Source of the DNA: DATARH01 sp050181375
Lineage (GTDB): Bacteria > Pseudomonadota > Alphaproteobacteria > ATCC43930 > CGMCC-115725
Assembly (NCBI GenBank): GCA_050181375.1
Contig: JBFXDF010000038.1
Location: 1 to 22,243, forward strand
Length of the DNA stretch: 22,243 nucleotides
Direction of reading: 5' to 3'
In this document: positions 6,835 through 14,719 of the stretch, one piece after another
How positions within the stretch are numbered: position 1 is the stretch's first letter
Layout: the number at the start of each line of letters is the position of its first letter
Translations under genes and position numbers: made by a program
The notes under the pieces: generated by a model
What the model was told of the DNA's origin: nothing
The model's input: the letters and a program-made list of their open reading frames with translations, nothing else
Databases searched by the model: none

Positions 6835-8157
6835 CTATTCCTCTAACTTTGCGAGATGTGCGCCGAGACGACCGAGCAGACGCTCGCGCACGGTATTATC
6901 CTCGATCCCTTCGACCGCCTCGCGCAGAAAGCCCTCGATCAGGATGCGGCGGGCTTCCTCGGGCGGAATGCCGCGTGCCCGCAGATAGAAGAGCGAAGCC
7001 GCGTCGAGATCGCCGACCGTCGCGCCGTGACTGCATTTGACGTCGTCGGCGTAGATTTCGAGTTCGGGCTTGGTGTCGATGACGGCGCGCCGGCCGATGA
7101 TCAGGTTGCGGCTCTGCTGGGCCGCATCGGTCTTTTGCGCCCCCTCGCGCACAACCACGCAGCCCTGAAACGCGCCGTGGCCGCGGTCGGCGGCGACGCC
7201 CTTGACAAGCTCGCTGGTCCGCCCGCCGGGGGCGGCGTGATCGACGGTCGTGACGATATTTGCCTCGTCATTGCCGCCGACCAGGAAAGCGCCGTCGAGC
7301 CGGCAGCTTGCGGCCTCGCCCGCCACGCGCACATGCGCTTCGTGCCGGACGCGGCGACCGCCGAGCACCAGCGCAAAGCCGGAGAGTTCAGCCCGGGTCG
7401 CGAGCGTCGCGTCGAAATGCCCGAAATGCAGCGCATCGGGCGCCTCCTCGACAACGACAGCGCGGTGCAGCACCGCGCCGTCGGTGAGGCGCGCCGCGAC
7501 GACATCATTGCGCCAGTAACGACCTTCGCCGGCATAGGTCTCGACGATGCTGGCGCGGCTGGCGGCGCCAAGCACCGCGAGGCTGCGCGTGTGGAACGAC
7601 GCCTCGCTCGCTCCCGACGCCAGGTGAACGATCTCGATTGGGGCGTCGAGCGAGACGCCGGGATCGAGCGCCAGGACATAGCCATCGGCGAAGAAGGCGG
7701 CATTGAGGGCGGCGAAAGGTTGCCCGGTCTCGCCCGAGATTTCCGCCGCGGCGGTCTCGGCGAGGTCGGGACGTTGACGCAACGCCTGCACCATCGTGCC
7801 GAGCCAGACCCCGCGTTGCGGCGGCAGATGCGACAGCTCGGCGGCAAAGCGGCCGTCGACGAGCACGAGACGGGGGGCTGCATCAGACAGACCGAGCGCG
7901 GTCGTGCGCTCGCGCAATGCGGCGAGGTCACCGGAGGCTGCCGGACGCGCCGGCAATAGCGGCGTTCGCTCGAGCGGCTGCAAATCGAGATAGCGCCAGC
8001 TCTCGCTGCGGCGGGACGGGAAACCCAGCTCGGCGAAGCGCGTCATCGCCTGCTGCCGGCGCGCAGCGAGCCAGCCCGGCTCGCCGGTATCGCGCACAAA
8101 GCGAGTCAAATAGTCGCGCGCCTCCGGTTTGACCGGGAAATCGACGACGCCGGTCAA
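6835..8157 (-). CDS. sufD: Fe-S cluster assembly protein SufD, TTG start
   Basis: SufD pairs with SufB and two SufC ATPases to form the SufBC2D scaffold. The C-terminal core is clear: AQQSRNLIIGRRAVIDTKPELEIYADDVKCSHGATVGDLD followed by LFYLRARGIPPEEARRILIEGFL. The KCSHG stretch holds the conserved Cys and His next to the SufB interface. The start is a TTG at 8157 because an excellent GGAGGT sits 6 nt before it; this gives MTGVVDFPVKPEARDYL and 440 residues, a normal length. No ATG with a good ribosome site is in a suitable place, and the frame extending to 8421 runs through the intergenic palindrome and into sufC. A 121-bp gap separates it from sufC, unlike the tight junctions elsewhere in the operon. 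Confidence 0.94.
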   Translation of the reverse strand: MTGVVDFPVKPEARDYLTRFVRDTGEPGWLAARRQQAMTRFAELGFPSRRSESWRYLDLQPLERTPLLPARPAASGDLAALRERTTALGLSDAAPRLVLVDGRFAAELSHLPPQRGVWLGTMVQALRQRPDLAETAAAEISGETGQPFAALNAAFFADGYVLALDPGVSLDAPIEIVHLASGASEASFHTRSLAVLGAASRASIVETYAGEGRYWRNDVVAARLTDGAVLHRAVVVEEAPDALHFGHFDATLATRAELSGFALVLGGRRVRHEAHVRVAGEAASCRLDGAFLVGGNDEANIVTTVDHAAPGGRTSELVKGVAADRGHGAFQGCVVVREGAQKTDAAQQSRNLIIGRRAVIDTKPELEIYADDVKCSHGATVGDLDAASLFYLRARGIPPEEARRILIEGFLREAVEGIEDNTVRERLLGRLGAHLAKLEE

Positions 8158-8185
8158 AGCGCTACCTCCGCCACCCCCGCGTGAT

Positions 8186-8204
8186 CCCCGGATCGAGCCC
8201 GGGG
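8186..8204. repeat. Short palindrome between sufC and sufD
   Basis: CCCCGG-ATCGAGC-CCGGGG forms a 6-bp GC hairpin in the 121-bp sufC-sufD gap. GATCCCCGGATC-AG-CCGGGG is a motif seen as a dispersed alphaproteobacterial repeat. No T run follows it on the minus strand, so a full terminator is unlikely; attenuation or mRNA processing is possible. Confidence 0.55.
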
Positions 8205-8278
8205 AGGGGCCCAGGGCCGCCGTCGCGCCGCTTGCGCGGGAGTAACGGGAACCGGTGCCGATTGTTGAGCCATGCCGG

Positions 8279-9052
<774 letters not shown>

Positions 9053-9070
9053 CATCAATCCGGTCGGTAT

Positions 9071-9340
9071 CTATTCCTGTACGCCCTGCCGCTCGGCGAT
9101 GCGCACGACCAGCGACAACAGCCGCCCCATCCGGTCTTCCAGCCGACCCATTCGCTCCTCGATCGCATCCATGCGCGCTTCGATGCCCGAGAAGCGGTTT
9201 TCCAACGCGCTGAACCGTCGTTCGAGTGCCGAGAATCGCGTTTCCAGGGTGCCGACGCGTTGCTGCAAATCGCGTACATCGGCGGTCAGCCCCATCAGGC
9301 GGGCGCCCAGTAGGTCGAGAGTGACCGCTTCGTCGCTCAT
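9071..9340 (-). CDS. Small coiled-coil protein encoded between sufB and sufC
   Basis: An 89-residue ORF starts at an ATG with AAGGAC as ribosome site, 4 bp after the sufB stop and 18 bp before sufC, on the same strand. About residues 18-75 form a regular heptad pattern: VRDLQQRVGTLETRF, then near-repeats of the type RFSALERRFSALENRFSGIEARMDAIEERMGRLEDRMGRLL. This predicts a long, highly charged helix that would dimerise or trimerise. The tail LLSLVVRIAERQGVQE is also helical. No cysteines are present, so it should not bind a cluster directly. I do not recognise it as a named SUF component. Small coiled-coil proteins of this look occur widely in proteobacteria with unknown roles. The position and ribosome site make translation with the operon likely; any link to SUF function is inference. 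Confidence 0.82.
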   Translation of the reverse strand: MSDEAVTLDLLGARLMGLTADVRDLQQRVGTLETRFSALERRFSALENRFSGIEARMDAIEERMGRLEDRMGRLLSLVVRIAERQGVQE

Positions 9341-9344
9341 GTCC

Positions 9345-10799
9345 TTATCCGACGCTGCCCTCGAGGCTCACGGCGAGCAGCTTCTGCGCCTCGACGGCGA
9401 ACTCCATCGGCAGTTCCTTGAGGACCTCCTTGCAGAAACCGTTGACGATCAGCGACAGCGCGTCCTCGTCCGACAGGCCGCGCTGGCGGCAATAGAACAG
9501 CTGGTCCTCGCTGATCTTCGACGTCGTCGCCTCGTGTTCGACGCGCGCCGAGGGGTTGCGCACCTCGATATACGGCACCGTGTGCGCGCCGCATTTGTCG
9601 CCGATCAGCAGCGAGTCGCACTGCGTGTAGTTGCGCGCGCCCTCGGCCCGCGGCTGAACCCGGACGAGGCCGCGATAGGTGTTCTGGCCGCGCCCGGCCG
9701 AGATGCCCTTCGAGATGATCGTGGACGAGGTGTTGCGCCCGAGGTGGATCATCTTGGTGCCGGTATCGGCCTGCTGGCGGTTGTTGGTGATCGCGACCGA
9801 ATAGAACTCGCCGACCGAATCGTCGCCCTCGAGAATGCAGCTCGGGTATTTCCAGGTGATCGCCGAGCCGGTTTCGACCTGCGTCCACGAGATCTTGGCC
9901 CGGTTGCCGCGGCAGGCGCCGCGCTTCGTCACGAAATTGTAGATGCCGCCCCGGCCCTCGGCATCGCCCGGATACCAGTTCTGCACGGTCGAATACTTGA
10001 TCTGCGCGTCCTCGTGCGCGATCAGCTCGACCACCGCCGCGTGCAGCTGGTTCTCGTCGCGCTGCGGCGCGGTGCAGCCTTCGAGATAGCTGACATAGGC
10101 GCCCTTGTCGGCGATCAGCAGCGTGCGCTCGAACTGGCCGCTGTTGCGCGCGTTGATGCGGAAATAGGTCGAAAGCTCCATCGGGCAGCGCACGCCGGGC
10201 GGGATGTAGGCGAACGACCCGTCGCTGAACACGGCCGAATTCAGCGCGGCGAAGAAATTGTCGTTCTGCGGCACCACGGTGCCGAGATATTGGCGTACCA
10301 GCTCAGGGTGTTCGCGCACCGCCTCGCCGAACGAGCAGAAGACGATGCCGAGTTCGGCGAGCTGCTCCTTGAACGTCGTCGCGACCGACACGCTGTCGAA
10401 CACCGCATCGACCGCGACGCCCGCGAGCGCCTCGCGCTCGCGCAGCGGGATGCCGAGCTTTTCGTAGGTCGCCAGCAATTCGGGATCGACCTCGTCCAAT
10501 GATTTCGGCCCGTCTTTCTGCTTCGGGGCCGAGTAGTAGGTGTGCGCCTGATAGTCGATCGGCGCGATGTTGAGCTTGGCCCAATTCGGCTCGGCCATGC
10601 TCTGCCAGTGGCGGAACGAGGCGAGGCGCCATTCGAGCAGCCATTCCGGCTCGCCCTTCTTGGCCGAAATGAAACGCACTGTGTCCTCGGAGAGGCCGGG
10701 CGGCGCGGTATCGGCTTCGATATCCGTGACAAAGCCGTATTTATAGCCCTCCTGCGAGAGCGCGCGGATGGTTTGCTGGGTGGTCAGGGAGGCGCTCAT
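9345..10799 (-). CDS. sufB: Fe-S cluster assembly scaffold SufB
   Basis: SufB is the scaffold subunit on which the nascent Fe-S cluster forms in the SufBC2D complex. The 484-residue protein begins MSASLTTQQTIRALSQEGYKYGF and is highly typical: PPGVRCPMELSTYFRIN, YLEGCTAPQRDENQLHAAVVE (with C242), KYSTVQNWYPGD, RNYTQCDSLLIGDKCGAHTVPY (C394, C403), ARVEHEATTSKISEDQLFYCRQRG (with the conserved Glu) and VNGFCKEVLKELPMEFAVEAQKLL. The cysteine in GCTAP and those in the CDSLLIGDKC stretch correspond to residues implicated in sulfur transfer and cluster binding. The start at 10799 overlaps the Rrf2 regulator stop by 4 bp (ATGA). An upstream extension of the frame to 10958 would lie inside the regulator gene and is rejected. 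Confidence 0.98.
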   Translation of the reverse strand: MSASLTTQQTIRALSQEGYKYGFVTDIEADTAPPGLSEDTVRFISAKKGEPEWLLEWRLASFRHWQSMAEPNWAKLNIAPIDYQAHTYYSAPKQKDGPKSLDEVDPELLATYEKLGIPLREREALAGVAVDAVFDSVSVATTFKEQLAELGIVFCSFGEAVREHPELVRQYLGTVVPQNDNFFAALNSAVFSDGSFAYIPPGVRCPMELSTYFRINARNSGQFERTLLIADKGAYVSYLEGCTAPQRDENQLHAAVVELIAHEDAQIKYSTVQNWYPGDAEGRGGIYNFVTKRGACRGNRAKISWTQVETGSAITWKYPSCILEGDDSVGEFYSVAITNNRQQADTGTKMIHLGRNTSSTIISKGISAGRGQNTYRGLVRVQPRAEGARNYTQCDSLLIGDKCGAHTVPYIEVRNPSARVEHEATTSKISEDQLFYCRQRGLSDEDALSLIVNGFCKEVLKELPMEFAVEAQKLLAVSLEGSVG

Positions 10800-11269
10800 C
10801 GGGCGTCCATCAATTCGGGTATTTGGTTGTCGGCCGCGTCCGGTCGGGCCGGCGCGGGCGCGAACGCAAACGGCGTCACCATGTCCTGCAGCGAGATCGC
10901 CGACAGCGCGGCTCCGACCGCCCGGTTGATCGCACCCCAATGCGGACGGGTCGGGCACCAGGTCGTGCGCTCACAGCCGGCCTCGTGGACCGAGCATTCG
11001 GTGATGCCGATATCGCCGTCGATCGCGGCGACAAGTTCGGCGACCGAGATCGCGGCCGGCCGGCGCGCCAGACGATACCCGCCGGCGGCGCCGCGGGTCG
11101 CGGTCACGAGACCGGCGCGCGCCAGCGCCTTCAGCACCTTGGCGACGGTCGCCTGCGGCAGCCGCGTCGCGGCGGCGACCGAAGCGGCATTGGCCTGGCG
11201 CTCCGGATAGGCGGCCAGATGGGTGGCGACGATGACGCCGTAATCGGCGAGCTTGCTGAGGATGATCAT
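10796..11269 (-). CDS. Rrf2-family regulator of the SUF operon (IscR-like)
   Basis: The 157-residue protein starts MIILSKLADYGVIVATHLA and carries a winged helix-turn-helix (about residues 1-70; ATRLPQATVAKVLKALARAGLVTATRGAAGGYRLA). Three cysteines follow in ECSVHEAGCERTTWCPTRPHW (C92, C99, C105, with H110), the expected place for a [2Fe-2S] cluster as in IscR. Spacing is C-x6-C-x5-C, as in SUF-associated Rrf2 proteins. It probably senses cluster supply and represses its own operon when clusters are plentiful. The start at 11269 matches the family N-terminus although its ribosome site is weak. A TTG at 11329 would add 20 atypical residues and lies in the dyad described upstream. It is the first gene of the operon and overlaps sufB by 4 bp. 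Confidence 0.93.
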   Translation of the reverse strand: MIILSKLADYGVIVATHLAAYPERQANAASVAAATRLPQATVAKVLKALARAGLVTATRGAAGGYRLARRPAAISVAELVAAIDGDIGITECSVHEAGCERTTWCPTRPHWGAINRAVGAALSAISLQDMVTPFAFAPAPARPDAADNQIPELMDAR

Positions 11270-11317
11270 CGCGAGACCGGCCCCGATGGGGAACGTTTCG
11301 AACGATTGCTGCGGTTC

Positions 11318-11342
11318 GATCCCGGTCAATTGGGACCGGATC
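11318..11342 (-). promoter_or_regulatory. Dyad at the start of the suf transcript, candidate Rrf2 operator
   Basis: Read on the minus strand, GATCCGGTC is followed by CCAATT and then GACCGGGATC: two arms complementary except for one extra G. It starts just downstream of the predicted -10, so it would cover about +1 to +25. This is a common place for a repressor site. That the suf regulator binds here is inference. Confidence 0.45.
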
Positions 11343-11349
11343 AGTACGC

Positions 11350-11379
11350 AATAGATCGTCAGCCGCAGTGTCGCGTCAA
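11350..11379 (-). promoter_or_regulatory. Candidate suf operon promoter
   Basis: On the minus strand TTGACG (11374-11379) and TCTATT (11350-11355) are separated by 18 bp, about 80 bp upstream of the regulator gene start. The -35 is strong and the -10 has four of six consensus bases. It is in the only sizeable gap upstream of the operon. Confidence 0.45.
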
Positions 11380-11451
11380 GAGGAGGAACAAGCCGACGGT
11401 GCAGAGACGGGCGTGTGGGAGGACGGGGCGCCCGTGCCGCCTCTCAGTTTT

Positions 11452-11877
11452 TCAAGGCCGGGACGCCGCCTCGCGCAACGCCCGGTCGATGGTGTTGAAC
11501 ACCTGACTTGGCGAGAACGGCTTCGCGATAAAGCCCAGGGGACGGGCTGCATTCGCGCGCCGCAGGACTTCCCGGTCGAACAGCCCGGACAGAAAGATCG
11601 ACGGAACGGCGAGCCTGTCGCGCAGCAGACAGGCCAGTTCCGTGCCGTCCAGCGGACCGTGCAAGCGAATATCGACCAGTGCCAGAGCCGGCCGTGTTTC
11701 CGCCGCCAGCGCCAACGCCTCCGGCCCGGAGCCTGCGATCCCGACGACGCGAAATCCAGAGACGCCGAGCATCGTGCCGATGAAGCTGGCGATCAGCGCC
11801 TCATCCTCGACGATAAGCACGCCCGCCGTCTTGCCTGTGTCCAGCTGCGCAACCACCTGAACCCTGTCGCTTGTCAT
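11452..11877 (-). CDS. Single-domain response regulator (receiver domain only)
   Basis: The protein has 141 residues and consists of a REC domain alone after a short leader of about 18 residues. The acidic pair is in VLIVEDEAL (E24, D25), the phosphoacceptor is D69 in LALVDIRL, the conserved Ser/Thr position is in IFLSG (S97) and the conserved Lys is in FIAKPFS (K119). All key residues are present, so it should be phosphorylatable. With no output domain it would work by protein-protein contact or as a phosphate sink. It is divergent from the OmpR-type regulator/kinase pair starting at 12080, with about 200 bp between, and lies upstream of the suf regulator on the same strand with a separate promoter likely for suf. 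Its cognate kinase is unknown; the neighbouring kinase is one possibility. Confidence 0.9.
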   Translation of the reverse strand: MTSDRVQVVAQLDTGKTAGVLIVEDEALIASFIGTMLGVSGFRVVGIAGSGPEALALAAETRPALALVDIRLHGPLDGTELACLLRDRLAVPSIFLSGLFDREVLRRANAARPLGFIAKPFSPSQVFNTIDRALREAASRP

Positions 11878-11981
11878 CGGTGTGCCACCAGCCGATCACG
11901 TTGATGTGGCTCACCCGCACCGAGGCGGATACGCAGGTTCCCGTGCGCGATTTTTGTCCCGATGAGGGTCCTCCCTTCATC

Positions 11982-11998
11982 GTTAAGAATTGCTTAAG
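11982..11998 (+). promoter_or_regulatory. Direct repeat typical of OmpR-family binding sites
   Basis: GTTAAG-AATTG-CTTAAG places two TTAAG half-sites 11 bp apart, one helical turn, in an AT-rich island within the divergent 11878-12079 region. It ends 81 bp before the response regulator gene. OmpR/PhoB-family regulators bind such tandem half-sites, so autoregulation is a fair inference. The unit is also partly palindromic (TTAAG/CTTAA). Confidence 0.4.
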
Positions 11999-12079
11999 AG
12001 CTCGGCGATCCGTTGCCGCCGTGGGCGGAGGCTGACCTTGCCGATCACCTCCCGCGCTGTCCGCTGACGTCTTCGGCCG

Positions 12080-12757
12080 ATGAAGCTGTTGGTTATCGAA
12101 GACGACAACGAAACGGCCGCTTACCTGGCGAAGGGGCTGGGCGAGAGCGGCTACACCGTCGACCACACCGGCGACGGGCGCGAGGGTCTGTTTCTCGCCA
12201 TATCAGGCAGCTATGACGCGATCGTGCTCGACCGCATGTTGCCGGGAATGGATGGATTGGCGCTGCTTGGCGCGTTGCGCGGCGCGCATATTCAAACCCC
12301 GGCGCTGATCCTGTCCGCGCTGGGCAGCGTCGACGACCGCGTCAAGGGGCTGCGCTCCGGGGGCGACGATTATCTGGTAAAACCGTTCGCGTTCAGCGAA
12401 TTGCTGGCCCGGATCGAGGTGCTTTTGCGGCGCGGCGGCGACGCCGCGAACCTGACACGGCTGCGGGTCGCCGATCTCGAACTCGACCTGCTGACCCGTT
12501 CGGTGAAGCGCGGCGACAAGACGATCGAGCTGTTGCCGCGGGAATTTCAGCTGCTCGAGTACCTGATGCGCAACGCCGGACATGTCGTGACGCGGACGAT
12601 GCTGCTCGAAAACGTGTGGGATTATCACTTCGACCCGCAGACCAATGTCATCGACGTTCACGTCAGCCGGCTGCGTCAAAAAATCGACAGAAATTTCGAT
12701 CGCCCCCTGCTCCATACGGTGCGAGGCGCGGGTTATTGCCTGCGCCCGCCGGATTAG
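12080..12757 (+). CDS. OmpR/PhoB-family response regulator
   Basis: The protein has 225 residues with an N-terminal receiver domain and a C-terminal winged-helix DNA-binding domain. The receiver has MKLLVIEDDNETA (acidic pair), phosphoacceptor D51 in AIVLDRMLPGMDG, and K101 in GGDDYLVKPFAFSELLARI. The output domain starts near residue 125 (LRVADLELDLLTRSVKRGDKTIELLPREFQLLEYLMRN) and ends VIDVHVSRLRQKIDR...LLHTVRGAGYCLRPPD, a textbook OmpR ending. The ATG at 12080 has a poor ribosome site but gives the exact family N-terminus. The sensor kinase gene follows after 8 bp, so the two form one operon. The signal and target genes are unknown; close relatives often respond to envelope stress, metals or phosphate, but nothing here decides this. 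Confidence 0.96.
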   Translation: MKLLVIEDDNETAAYLAKGLGESGYTVDHTGDGREGLFLAISGSYDAIVLDRMLPGMDGLALLGALRGAHIQTPALILSALGSVDDRVKGLRSGGDDYLVKPFAFSELLARIEVLLRRGGDAANLTRLRVADLELDLLTRSVKRGDKTIELLPREFQLLEYLMRNAGHVVTRTMLLENVWDYHFDPQTNVIDVHVSRLRQKIDRNFDRPLLHTVRGAGYCLRPPD

Positions 12758-12765
12758 GAGCCGCG

Positions 12766-14286
12766 ATGTTCGACAGCGCAGCGGCCTCCGACAACGGAAC
12801 TTGTGCCGGTGCAGGCCCGGCCGGCGGCGGCAGCGCGCCTCAGGCCGTCCGCCTTGCCCCGCCGTGGCGCAACGCGGTGCCGGGGCTGAACGGCATCCGC
12901 CGGCTGGTGCGGACGCACGCGTTTCGGCTGGCGGCGCTGTATTTCCTGGTGTTCGCGCTCTCGGTTACCGGCGTGCTGTTGTTTGTCTACTGGGCAACGG
13001 CCGATTTTATCGAGCGGCAGACCGAGGCGACACTCTCGGCCGAGGTGACCGGTCTCGCCGAGCAATATGCTCAACGCGGCTTGAGCGGCCTGGTGCAGAT
13101 CGTCGCGGCCCGCAGCGCCGGCGACCGCGGCGACGGCATGCTTTATCTCATAACCAACCCGCAGGGCAGACCGCTGGCCGGCAACATCACCGAATGGCCG
13201 GCCGGGGTTCCGGTCAGGCCCGGACCGCTATCGTTTCAGCTCGACGTGCGGGCGGACGGCTATCGCGAGCGGCACCCGGCGCGCGGCATCCTGTTCGCGA
13301 TCCCCGACGGATTCCGCCTGCTCGTCGGCCGCGACATCAGCGATGCCGAGGCCTATCGCGCCCGTATCAAGACGACGCTGCTGTGGTCGGGTCTCGTCGC
13401 GCTCGCGATCGGGGTGCTGGGCGGAACGGTAATGAGCCGCAACATGCTGCGCCGCGTCGAGCAGGTGAACCGGACCGCCGAGCGCGTCGTGGCGGGGGAT
13501 CTGTCGGACAGGGTGCCGCGGGTCGGCACGGACGACGAATTCGACCAGCTCGCCGCGAACCTGAACGGGATGCTCGATCAGATCGAGCGGCTGATGACCG
13601 GGATGCGCGAGGTCACCGACAACGTTGCGCACGACCTGAAGACGCCGCTCGCGCGGCTGCGCGCGCGGTTGGAGCTGGCGCTGCTCGGGCCGCAGGACGG
13701 CGCTGCCCAGAGCGAGGCGATACGGGCCGCGATCGACGAGGCCGACCGGCTGCTGGCGACCTTCAACGCGCTGCTCGGCATTGCCGAGGCCGAAGCCGGC
13801 GCCGATGGGCGTGGCGAGAGGCTCGACGCCGCCGAGATCGTCAGCGCCGCTGTGGAGCTGTACGAGCCTCTGGCCGAGGAGAGGGCGGTGACGCTGCGGT
13901 TTGACGGCATGCCCGGCACGATCATCGACGGCAACCGTCACCTGCTGTCGCAAGCCGTCGCCAATCTGCTCGACAACGCACTCAAGTACGGCGCGAACGG
14001 TGGGCAGATTGCGGTGACCGTAAGGCGGCGCGGCGGTTGCGCGGTGATCGAGGTCGCCGATCGCGGACCGGGAATTCCCGAGGCCGATCGCGACACGGTG
14101 TTCGATCGATTCGTGCGGTTGGAGCCGAGCCGCAGCACGCCGGGAAACGGGCTCGGGCTTAGCCTGGTGCGCGCGGTGGCGCGACGGCATGGCGGCACCG
14201 TCACATTGGCCGACAGCTCTCCCGGGGCGAGGCCCCCCGGCCTCACGGTACAGGTCGAGATTCCGCTATGCGTTTCCGCCGTTTAG
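12766..14286 (+). CDS. Membrane sensor histidine kinase (HAMP, HisKA, HATPase_c)
   Basis: The ATG at 12766 has AGGAG five bases before it and lies 8 bp after the regulator stop; the product is 506 residues. After a proline/glycine-rich cytoplasmic leader (about 1-45) come a transmembrane helix (about 53-77, RLAALYFLVFALSVTGVLLFVYWA), a periplasmic sensor domain of about 125 residues and a second helix (about 205-223). The HAMP linker follows (to about 278, VVAGDLSDRVPRVGTDDEFDQLAANLN). The phosphoacceptor is H289 in NVAHDLKTPLARLRARLE. The ATPase domain has N-box VANLLDNALKYG, G1 DRGPGIPE and G2 GNGLGLSLVRAV. All catalytic boxes are intact. The periplasmic domain does not match a sensor type I know. 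It phosphorylates the upstream regulator by inference from operon structure. Confidence 0.96.
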   Translation: MFDSAAASDNGTCAGAGPAGGGSAPQAVRLAPPWRNAVPGLNGIRRLVRTHAFRLAALYFLVFALSVTGVLLFVYWATADFIERQTEATLSAEVTGLAEQYAQRGLSGLVQIVAARSAGDRGDGMLYLITNPQGRPLAGNITEWPAGVPVRPGPLSFQLDVRADGYRERHPARGILFAIPDGFRLLVGRDISDAEAYRARIKTTLLWSGLVALAIGVLGGTVMSRNMLRRVEQVNRTAERVVAGDLSDRVPRVGTDDEFDQLAANLNGMLDQIERLMTGMREVTDNVAHDLKTPLARLRARLELALLGPQDGAAQSEAIRAAIDEADRLLATFNALLGIAEAEAGADGRGERLDAAEIVSAAVELYEPLAEERAVTLRFDGMPGTIIDGNRHLLSQAVANLLDNALKYGANGGQIAVTVRRRGGCAVIEVADRGPGIPEADRDTVFDRFVRLEPSRSTPGNGLGLSLVRAVARRHGGTVTLADSSPGARPPGLTVQVEIPLCVSAV

Positions 14287-14297
14287 GCCATGCGTGG

Positions 14298-14495
14298 TCA
14301 ATTTGCCGCGGGACAGGTGCTGTTCGATCGGTCGGCGGCGGCGCGCTCGTCAACACGCCGCGCGGTCTCGACGATCAGGGCACGAAGCCGTTGCGCGTCG
14401 AGCCCCGCGCTGCGCAGCACCGGCGCCATCATCTCGTCCTCGATCAACTCGTCGAGGGTGGGCTCATAGCGGCAGCAGTCGGTGCGTCCGGCCAC
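14298..14495 (-). CDS. Conserved-looking small protein of 65 residues, GTG start
   Basis: The frame begins with GTG at 14495 behind a strong ribosome site (GGGAGAGGAAC) and encodes MAGRTDCCRYEPTLDELIEDEMMAPVLRSAGLDAQRLRALIVETARRVDERAAADRSNSTCPAAN. I recall short proteins of this layout (a PTLDEL... segment followed by a helix ending in an LRxL motif) as hypothetical genes in Rhizobiales and relatives, without a known function. It is soluble, mostly helical, with a CC pair near the N-terminus. It is convergent with the sensor kinase (stops 11 bp apart) and divergent from hpnN. The ribosome site and AT-rich upstream segment support a real gene; the homology is from memory and unchecked. Confidence 0.7.
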   Translation of the reverse strand: MAGRTDCCRYEPTLDELIEDEMMAPVLRSAGLDAQRLRALIVETARRVDERAAADRSNSTCPAAN

Positions 14496-14719
14496 GTTCC
14501 TCTCCCTACGTGTGCGTGGTTATTAACTATTATCTCGAAGGATGTCGTCATTGTGACGCGGGTTCGAAAACTTAACGGCAATAGGTCTACAGACTTGTCG
14601 GCATTGCCTTGCGGGTGGAGCCGCGGCGAGAACTTGGCTTTGCACGCGCTTCGGCGTCGCGTCGATCGGCGCGCCGGATCGTTTGACACGGTGGTCCGTC
14701 ACATCGAGGGGCGGTCGGT

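Noticed and set aside
11269..11329. Upstream TTG start for the Rrf2 regulator
   Set aside because: It adds 20 residues absent from the family and overlaps the dyad and predicted transcription start region.
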